From NCBI RefSeq assembly GCF_042658925.1, contig NZ_JBHSRF010000016.1:62001-126000 (forward strand): a stretch of DNA of 64,000 nt. Reading direction: 5' to 3'. The first letter of the stretch is position 1; every line of letters starts with the position of its first letter. The stretch comes from Sphaerisporangium aureirubrum (GTDB lineage Bacteria; Actinomycetota; Actinomycetes; Streptosporangiales; Streptosporangiaceae). A program made the translations under genes and the position numbers. Below are positions 58,391 to 64,000 of this stretch, piece after piece. The notes below the pieces were generated by a model. That model was given only the letters and a program-made list of their open reading frames with translations. It ran no database searches and had not been told where the DNA came from.

Positions 58391-59957
58391 CCCCCTCGGC
58401 GGCCCGCGCGCCGCCCTCATCGTGGCCACCATGTCCCACGACGACCAGGCCCTGCGCCGCCTGCGCGCCCCGGGCCGCGACGCCGCCGCGCTCGCCGAGA
58501 CCCTGGCCGACCCGGACATCGGCGGCTTCGCGGTCACCTCGGTGACCGACCGGCCCATGTGGGAGATCCGCCTGGCCGTGCAGGACTTCCTGCACGACCG
58601 GGGCACCCGGGACCTCGTACTGGTCTACCTGTCCTGCCACGGGCTCCTGGACGAGTACCGCCGGCTGTACTTCGCGGCCACCGACACCCGGAAGGACCGT
58701 CTCGCGGCCACCGCGGTGGAGGCGGCATGGCTCATGGACCTGATGGAGCACTGCCGGGCCCGCCGCCAGATCCTCATCCTGGACGCGTGCTTCAGCGGCG
58801 CGTTCGCCCACCGCGCCAAGGCCGGCGGAACGGCTCTGGACCTGGAGCACCGCCTCCTCGGCCCGGGCCGCGGCCGGGTGGTGCTCACCGCGTCCACCGC
58901 GACCGAGTACTCCTTCGAGGGCCGGCCCGGCGCGGCGGCCGGCACTACCGGCTCGGTCTTCACCACCGCCCTGGTCGACGGCCTGCGCACAGGCGCGGCG
59001 GACCTCGACGGCGACGGCCTCATCAGCGTGGACGAGGCCTACCACTTCGCGTTCGACCAGGTCCAGGCGTCGGGAAGCCCTCAGACACCGCAGCGCTGGT
59101 TGTACGGCGCCGAGGGGCACATCGTGCTCGCCCGCAGCCCCGCCGGGCCGAGAACGGGAACGGCACCACCTCAGTCCCCCGTCCGGCGTCCCGGGCGGCG
59201 GAGGGCGGCCTTCTCGCTGGCCGCCGCCGGCGCGGTGGCCGTCGCCACCGTGATCGCCTGGTCCGTGACCGGCCTCCCGGGGACCGCGCCCACACCCACC
59301 CCCTCGGCCACGCCGAACCCGTACAACACTCGCGATCACACCATCAGATGGGAGCTGCTCCCCGAGGCGCCGCCGGTGACGGGCCACGTTAAGTACACGA
59401 TCGACTTCACCAGGTCCGCGACCGGCTGGACCACAGGGCGGGCGGGGATCGGCACGGTCAGCCGCTCGGCGGACGGCCTGACGGTGCACCCCACCCAGAA
59501 CAAGCAGATCTTCATACTGCCCGTCCCGGGACCGCCCCCCGGCACCCGTGCCGAGCACATGTCGTCGGTGGTCCGCTTCAACTCAGGGCAGGGCGCGTGG
59601 GGGCTGTGGTGCCGGGGCAGCGAGCGCGCCGGCGGGGCGCGGTACAGGTTCGTCATGAGCCACACGGGATCGGTCGCCATCTTCGCCGGAGGCGGCTACG
59701 ACGACACGACGCAGTGGTGGGCGCTGAAGGGAATCGACCTCGACCGCCCGATCGCGCTGCGCGCCTCCTGCATGGACGTCTCGGAGAGCGGCCCGGTACG
59801 GCTGGAGTTCGCGGTCAACGGGCGGACCGTCCTCACCCATCGGCCCAGGACGCTCATCGGCCCCGGCTACTCGGGCCTCGAGGCCTGGGCGTTCCTGGAC
59901 GTCGCCGGCCCGACGGCCGACGTGACCTTCACCTCGTTGGAGATCACCGGCTCCTGA
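58359..59957 (+). CDS. Membrane-anchored caspase-like protease (peptidase C14) with ectodomain
   Basis: 532 residues. Residues 15-265 form a caspase/metacaspase fold with catalytic H94 (YLSCHG) and C144 (LDACFSGAF). A single transmembrane segment lies near 283-307 after an RRPGRRR positive cluster, placing the protease in the cytosol. Residues 335-532 would be outside and look like a jelly-roll, LamG/DUF1080-like sugar-binding domain (strands such as YTIDFTRSATGW and LEFAVNGRTV). ATG 58359 has GCAGAGGA six bases upstream inside the EACC1 gene. The protein could convert an external signal into proteolysis; that is inference. Confidence 0.85.
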   Translation: MRGSPGTPPPDPLGGPRAALIVATMSHDDQALRRLRAPGRDAAALAETLADPDIGGFAVTSVTDRPMWEIRLAVQDFLHDRGTRDLVLVYLSCHGLLDEYRRLYFAATDTRKDRLAATAVEAAWLMDLMEHCRARRQILILDACFSGAFAHRAKAGGTALDLEHRLLGPGRGRVVLTASTATEYSFEGRPGAAAGTTGSVFTTALVDGLRTGAADLDGDGLISVDEAYHFAFDQVQASGSPQTPQRWLYGAEGHIVLARSPAGPRTGTAPPQSPVRRPGRRRAAFSLAAAGAVAVATVIAWSVTGLPGTAPTPTPSATPNPYNTRDHTIRWELLPEAPPVTGHVKYTIDFTRSATGWTTGRAGIGTVSRSADGLTVHPTQNKQIFILPVPGPPPGTRAEHMSSVVRFNSGQGAWGLWCRGSERAGGARYRFVMSHTGSVAIFAGGGYDDTTQWWALKGIDLDRPIALRASCMDVSESGPVRLEFAVNGRTVLTHRPRTLIGPGYSGLEAWAFLDVAGPTADVTFTSLEITGS

Positions 59958-59963
59958 GTCCCG

Positions 59964-61088
59964 TCAGTGGTCCGGGACGGGGGTTGAGCTGAAGTACGGG
60001 GCTCGGGCCAGTTCGGTGAAGGCGTGGGCGGTGGGTGGGGTGGTGTCGAAGCGGGTGTCGCCTCGGGGGGCGTTCGGGGAGTCGAAGTAGACGAGGGCCT
60101 TGATCTGGGGGTAGCCGCGGATCTGGCGGCGGACGGAGTTGTAGAAGGTGGCCTTGAAGGCGGGGTCCTCCGGGCGGTCGAAGGCGCCCCATTCGGCGAT
60201 CATGATGGGCTTGCCGGGGAAGCGGGTCTGGGTCCAGCGGTAGAAACCGGGCCAGGGGGCGTGGTCGGGGCGGATCTTGTCGACCAGGGCGGCGAAGTCG
60301 TCGACGCGGCGGTCGGCGTAGGGGTCCAGGCCGATCCAGTCGACGACGTCGTCGCCGGGGTAGAGGCGTTCGAACCACGGCTTGGTGGCCCAGTTGGGGG
60401 CGCCCATGTAGGTCATGACGGTCACGGCGTTCTTGACGCCGCGGTAGCGCAGGCGCTGGACGACGTGGCGGTACATGGCGGCGTAGTCGTCGGCGGTCAT
60501 GCCGGAGCCGGGGCGGGGGCGGACGTCGTTCTCGGGCTCGTGGTGGATGGTGAGGAAGAACCTGCGAGGGAGATCCCGGTTGATGTCGGCGGCCAGGCGG
60601 TCGATGCGGCGGTCGATCGCGCCGGTGGCGATCTCGGCCCAGGTGCGGCGCAGTGACGGCTTCCAGTTGATCAGCAGCAGGCGGGTGCGGGCCAGCCGCC
60701 GCTCGGCGGGGGTGGGGAACGGCTCGCCGCCCCGGTGGTAGACGTGCACGATGTCCGCCTTGCGGCCCATGCGCTCCTCGGCGGTGGCGAGCGCCTCGGC
60801 GGGGGGACGGCCGCCGAAGACGTCCGGCGCGACGCCCCACCAGGCGCCGCAGCTCGGGATGAGCTTGGCGGTGGCGGCACAGCCGGGGGCGCCGCCGGGG
60901 ATGTTCGCCGCGGAGATGGGTGGCCGGTCCGCGGTGGCGTCCCGGTCGGGCCGTACCGCGGCCACGGTGTAGGCGAGCAATCCGCAGGAGGCGATGATTC
61001 CTGCCCCGAAGACCCATATTCCCGTCACTTTACGCAAGGCGGCCAAACCCCCTTTTGCAACGTTCACCGTAAGGCTGGTAATCACCAT
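59964..61088 (-). CDS. Membrane-anchored GH26-like glycoside hydrolase
   Basis: 374 residues. One N-terminal transmembrane segment (about 22-45) leads to an external TIM barrel. The likely acid/base Glu is in TIHHEPENDV and the nucleophile in IMIAEWGAF, the arrangement of GH26 beta-mannanases; DWIGLDPY is also typical. It would trim or cut a mannose-type polysaccharide. ATG 61088 (or GTG 61067) is divergent from the exopolysaccharide operon, suggesting that the hydrolase acts on that polymer. It converges on the caspase gene with 6 bp between. Confidence 0.8.
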   Translation of the reverse strand: MVITSLTVNVAKGGLAALRKVTGIWVFGAGIIASCGLLAYTVAAVRPDRDATADRPPISAANIPGGAPGCAATAKLIPSCGAWWGVAPDVFGGRPPAEALATAEERMGRKADIVHVYHRGGEPFPTPAERRLARTRLLLINWKPSLRRTWAEIATGAIDRRIDRLAADINRDLPRRFFLTIHHEPENDVRPRPGSGMTADDYAAMYRHVVQRLRYRGVKNAVTVMTYMGAPNWATKPWFERLYPGDDVVDWIGLDPYADRRVDDFAALVDKIRPDHAPWPGFYRWTQTRFPGKPIMIAEWGAFDRPEDPAFKATFYNSVRRQIRGYPQIKALVYFDSPNAPRGDTRFDTTPPTAHAFTELARAPYFSSTPVPDH

Positions 61089-61339
61089 CCCACTAACCGG
61101 CGCCGAATCGGTGGCAACTCGGCATCCCCGCTACGAGCTGGGCATACGCAATTATGGAAATGTCCGAATATTAACCTTAGGTGGGCCGGTATGCGCTCCA
61201 GCTAAAACCCCGATATCCGATCCCGCGGCCACTCCGCGCGCCTATAGTTCTCTCCATCAATTGCCGCCCCCGAAACACCCGAGCACCCCCGCGCCGAGCG
61301 GGCCGGCACGACCCCCGCACCGAGAGGCATGCCGATTCC
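61089..61339. promoter_or_regulatory. Divergent promoter region of GH26 and exopolysaccharide operon
   Basis: The 61130-61190 part is unusually A/T-rich for the window (CATACGCAATTATGG, ATATTAACCTTAGG). It separates the hydrolase from the wzz-like gene and is the likely control region for both. No operator is recognised. Confidence 0.5.
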
Positions 61340-62536
61340 ATGAGCCAGCCGGCGCCCTCCCCGGCCGCCGCCCGCCAGGCGGCCGAACTCGGGCCGATGT
61401 TGCTGCGGCGGCGCGCGGCGGTCGCCGGATGCCTGATCGCCGGGCTCTGTGGCGGCGGCTTCGCCCTGGCGGCCACTCCGCCGTCGTACGTCGCGACCGC
61501 CGAGGTGCTCGTCTCCCCCACCGGGGTGCAGGACCAGACCAACCCCACCACGCCCCGGCAGCGCGAGCCGCTCAACCTGGACACCGAGGCGCAGGTCGCC
61601 CGCTCGGCGGTGGTCGCCGCCCGGGCCGCCCGGCTGCTGAAGAGCGACGACCCCACCGCGCTGCGCGAGCGGGTCGCCGTCAGCGTGCCGCCCAACTCCG
61701 CCGTGCTGACCGTCGCCTTCACCGCCGCGGACCCTGTGAGCGCCGCGTCGGGCGCCCAGGCGTTCGCCAAGGCCTACCTCGCCCAGCGGGACGCCGCCGC
61801 CACCCAAGCCCTCGGCGCCCAGGTCAAGGTGCTCGCCGCCAAGCTGCGCGAGGCCAACGCGGCGTTGTCGGCCACCATCGGCGGCCTGCCCCGCCTGGCC
61901 GCCGGGTCGGCGGACCGCGCGATCGCGGTGCACCGGCAGAACGTCCTGAACCGCCAGATCCTCACCCTAACCACCAGGTACGACGCGCTCAGGACCATCG
62001 CCGTCACCCCCGGCATGGTGATCACCGACGCCCGGCCCCCGGTCGCGCCCGCCACGCCCAGCCCTCCGCTGTACTTCGGCAGCGGGCTCTTCCTCGGCCT
62101 CCTGGCCGGCGTCGGCATCGCGCTGGTGCGCGACCGCTACGACACCCGGCTGCGCACGGCCGCCGACGTGGAGCGCCTGACCGGCCTCCCTGTGCTGTGC
62201 GAGGGCGAGAACGCCCGCGAGCTGCGCGAGCTGGCCATGGCCGTCGCCGGGCACTTACGCGACGGCGGCGAGCTGCTGGTGCGCAGCGTGACCCCCGGCA
62301 CCGACCCCGAGCCGATCGCCGACGACCTCCGCGTGGCCCTCACCGGCCTGGCCCCCATCTGGGTCCGCACCGACCGCTCCGCCCACGCCGACGCCGCCCT
62401 CCTCCTGGTGGAGAGCCGCTCCGCCCGCGCCACCCAGTTGGCCCACGCCGTCCGCCAACTCCGCCGCACCGACACCGCCGCCCTCGGCGTGATCCTCCTC
62501 CCCTCCCACACCGAACTCCCCCGCAGCGACCCATGA
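61340..62536 (+). CDS. Wzz-like polysaccharide co-polymerase without kinase function
   Basis: 398 residues. Two transmembrane segments (about 30-50 and 237-258) flank a coiled periplasmic-type domain, as in Wzz/CapA. The cytoplasmic C-terminus begins like a BY-kinase (TAADVERLTGLPVLCEG) but lacks Walker A, A' and B and a Tyr cluster, so it is a pseudokinase remnant. It should set chain length or regulate polymerisation. Codon 306 is TTA. ATG 61340 has GAGAGG at 61322-61327 with long spacing. Its stop overlaps the next gene (ATGA). Confidence 0.82.
   Translation: MSQPAPSPAAARQAAELGPMLLRRRAAVAGCLIAGLCGGGFALAATPPSYVATAEVLVSPTGVQDQTNPTTPRQREPLNLDTEAQVARSAVVAARAARLLKSDDPTALRERVAVSVPPNSAVLTVAFTAADPVSAASGAQAFAKAYLAQRDAAATQALGAQVKVLAAKLREANAALSATIGGLPRLAAGSADRAIAVHRQNVLNRQILTLTTRYDALRTIAVTPGMVITDARPPVAPATPSPPLYFGSGLFLGLLAGVGIALVRDRYDTRLRTAADVERLTGLPVLCEGENARELRELAMAVAGHLRDGGELLVRSVTPGTDPEPIADDLRVALTGLAPIWVRTDRSAHADAALLLVESRSARATQLAHAVRQLRRTDTAALGVILLPSHTELPRSDP
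62255..62257 (+). promoter_or_regulatory. In-frame TTA codon in the wzz-like gene
   Basis: The Leu codon in AGHLRDGG is TTA. With codon 5 of the MmpL-like gene it is one of only two in-frame TTA codons I found by eye in the window; a bldA-type dependence of exopolysaccharide production is possible. Confidence 0.6.
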
Positions 62537-63936
62537 CCGAGGACCTCCCCACCCGCCCCTTGCCCACCGTCCCCCACCCCTCGCGCGCGAAGCGGGCGCC
62601 GGTCTGGCCTCTCCCGTACCGCACGCGGGTGCGTCGCCCCTCGGTGGCCGTCGCACGCGGGAGGGTGGCTTGGCCGGTCTGGGCGCTGCTGGTGGGGTAT
62701 CCGCTGTGGTGGGCGCTGGGGGTCGGGGGGCTGGCGGTCGTGGTCGTGGCGGTGCCGATGGGGGTGATCCTGGTGCGGCGGCGGCCGGTCGTCGTGCCGA
62801 AGGGGATGGGGTTGTGGCTGCTGCTGGTGGTGGGGTATCTCATCAGCGCGAGCATGCTCGGGGAGTCGCCGCCGGGGACGTACGGGGAGCTCGGGACCGG
62901 GCGGGTGGTCGGTTACGGCATGCGGCTCGTGGTGTACGTCTCGCTGATCGTCATGGTGGTTTACCTGGCCAATCTGACCGAGCGGGAGCTGCCGCAGCGG
63001 TCGCTGGTGCGCATGATGGGGGCCCTGTTCGTCACCACCGTGGCCGGAGGGCTGCTCGGGGTGCTCGCGCCGGGCTTCCAGTTCACCTCGCCGGTGGAAC
63101 TACTCCTTCCGGACTGGATCAGCGGCAACTCGTTCGTCCGCAACCTGATCCACCCGACGGCCGCGCAGGTGCAGCACGTCCTCGGGCACGCCTCACCCCG
63201 GCCGGAGGCGCCGTTCGAGTGGGCCAACGCCTGGGGCGGCAACTGCTCGGTGCTGCTCATCTGGTTCGTGGTCGGCTGGTGGGTGTACGGCGGCCCCGCG
63301 CGGCGCATGTCGTGCGTCGTGGTCGTCGCGGCGGCGGCCGTCCCCGTCGTGTACTCGCTGAACCGGGGACTGTGGATCGGCCTCGCCGTCGCCCTCGCGT
63401 ACCTGATGGCCAGGGCCGGCTCCCGGGCCCGCCTGGCCGCCGGTGCGGTGCTGGCCGCCGTCGCGGTGATGCTCGCCGGGCCGCTCGGCGCCATCGTGGC
63501 CCAGCGGCTCGACAGCCCGCACAGCAACCAGATCCGCGCGTTCACCGTCGCCGCCACCGTCGCGGCGGCGGCCGGGTCGCCGGTCATCGGGTACGGCAAC
63601 ACCCGCAACGCCTACGGCAACTACCGCACCATCACCACCGGCAAGACCGGCTGGTGCCGTGAGTGCGGCCATCCCCCGCTCGGCAGCGACGGCCAGTTCT
63701 GGCTGCTGCTGATCACCCAGGGGTTCGCCGGGGCGCTGCTGTACGTCGCGTTCTTCGCGGGCGCGATCCGCCGCTTCTGGCGCGACCGCACACCGATCGG
63801 GCAGGCCGGAACGCTCGTGATGATGCTCGCGCTGCTCTACATGTTCATCTACGACGGCCTGATCACCGCGCTGACCCTCTACCTGGTCTCCTTCGCCATC
63901 CTCTGGCGCAACGCTCCGCGAGAGGCACACCCATGA
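62533..63936 (+). CDS. O-antigen ligase/polymerase-like membrane protein
   Basis: 467 residues and roughly ten to twelve transmembrane helices. A large external loop (about residues 185-245, containing PDWISGNSFVRNLIHPT and EWANAWGGN) and the later Wzy/WaaL-type helix with SLNRGLWIG (Arg in a conserved position) identify the family. It would polymerise or ligate polysaccharide repeat units. Translation is coupled by ATGA to the wzz-like gene before it and to the next gene after it. Confidence 0.85.
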   Translation: MTEDLPTRPLPTVPHPSRAKRAPVWPLPYRTRVRRPSVAVARGRVAWPVWALLVGYPLWWALGVGGLAVVVVAVPMGVILVRRRPVVVPKGMGLWLLLVVGYLISASMLGESPPGTYGELGTGRVVGYGMRLVVYVSLIVMVVYLANLTERELPQRSLVRMMGALFVTTVAGGLLGVLAPGFQFTSPVELLLPDWISGNSFVRNLIHPTAAQVQHVLGHASPRPEAPFEWANAWGGNCSVLLIWFVVGWWVYGGPARRMSCVVVVAAAAVPVVYSLNRGLWIGLAVALAYLMARAGSRARLAAGAVLAAVAVMLAGPLGAIVAQRLDSPHSNQIRAFTVAATVAAAAGSPVIGYGNTRNAYGNYRTITTGKTGWCRECGHPPLGSDGQFWLLLITQGFAGALLYVAFFAGAIRRFWRDRTPIGQAGTLVMMLALLYMFIYDGLITALTLYLVSFAILWRNAPREAHP

Positions 63937-64000
63937 GCGATTTCCGGGCGCGCCTGCGCCACCTGGACGAGATCACCGCCCTGCTGTACCCCGCGTCGGC
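63933..64000 (+). CDS. Next gene of the exopolysaccharide operon, cut by the window end
   Basis: ATG 63933 overlaps the preceding stop (ATGA). Only 22 codons are present (MSDFRARLRHLDEITAL...), too few to name it. Position suggests a glycosyltransferase, flippase or modifying enzyme. Confidence 0.6.
   Translation, partial: MSDFRARLRHLDEITALLYPAS

Overview
The window is 64 kb of very GC-rich DNA with gene-dense, third-position-GC coding. The genes point to an actinomycete, most likely a filamentous one of the Streptosporangiaceae type: mycothiol-conjugate amidase, F420-type PPOX protein, a CtpH/CtpI-like giant P-type ATPase, a FIST-ROK pair, an EACC1-caspase pair, many GTG starts and many apparently leaderless starts. 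The genus is an inference; no 16S rRNA is present.

Layout. 0.1-2.7 kb: mca, a small membrane protein, a GNAT protein and an acidic protein of unknown function. 2.9-8.6 kb: a Thr/Gly/Arg-repeat membrane protein and the P-type ATPase. 8.6-9.57 kb: a small hydrophobic ORF and a striking 39/40-bp tandem array. 9.57-10.8 kb: RibD activity split over two overlapping genes. 10.8-11.7 kb: dispersed repeats and a tiny membrane peptide. 11.7-20.5 kb: YyaL-like protein, a class A PBP, an Lrp regulator divergent from hppD, an M1 lipoprotein peptidase and ilvA. 20.5-28.6 kb: ROK kinase/FIST operon, AAA+ (chelatase-type) plus VWA pair, and a NarL-type two-component system. 28.7-31.8 kb: CPA2 antiporter, small membrane proteins and metB. 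32.0-33.5 kb: a degenerate MmpL-like protein with a Gly-rich insert. 33.5-36.2 kb: a non-coding mosaic of nested repeats. 36.2-43.4 kb: cbs, SGNH hydrolase, PQQ-propeller lipoprotein, thiolase, PPOX, DUF4287 and Bax-inhibitor proteins. 43.98-55.3 kb (all minus strand): an odd tRNA, ndh, a family-5-type UDG, ppx, DUF501, ftsB, eno, mazG, a SurA-like lipoprotein and mfd. 55.6-64 kb: a methyltransferase, repeats, an APS kinase fused to an ATP-sulfurylase remnant, the EACC1-caspase module, a GH26-like hydrolase and the start of an exopolysaccharide operon (Wzz-like, O-antigen-ligase-like, next gene cut by the window edge).

The core genes mca, YyaL, metB, cbs, GDSL, thiolase and the block ppx-DUF501-ftsB-eno-lipoprotein-mazG-mfd recall, from memory, the mycobacterial Rv1074c-Rv1084 and Rv1020-Rv1026 neighbourhoods. 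The accessory insertions between them hold the unusual material. cbs and metB can supply transsulfuration; ilvA, hppD and the thiolase are amino-acid and acyl metabolism; eno, ndh, ppx, mazG, mfd and UDG are central metabolism and genome or nucleotide maintenance.

Most interesting items: the EACC1-caspase module (58.0-60.0 kb), a class I-shaped tRNA with a UAA anticodon (44.0 kb) together with two genes that contain TTA codons, the 14-copy array before the riboflavin genes, two dispersed structured repeat families (A and B), the gutted MmpL-like protein, and the Met/His comb plus TGTR-repeat protein next to the P-type ATPase.
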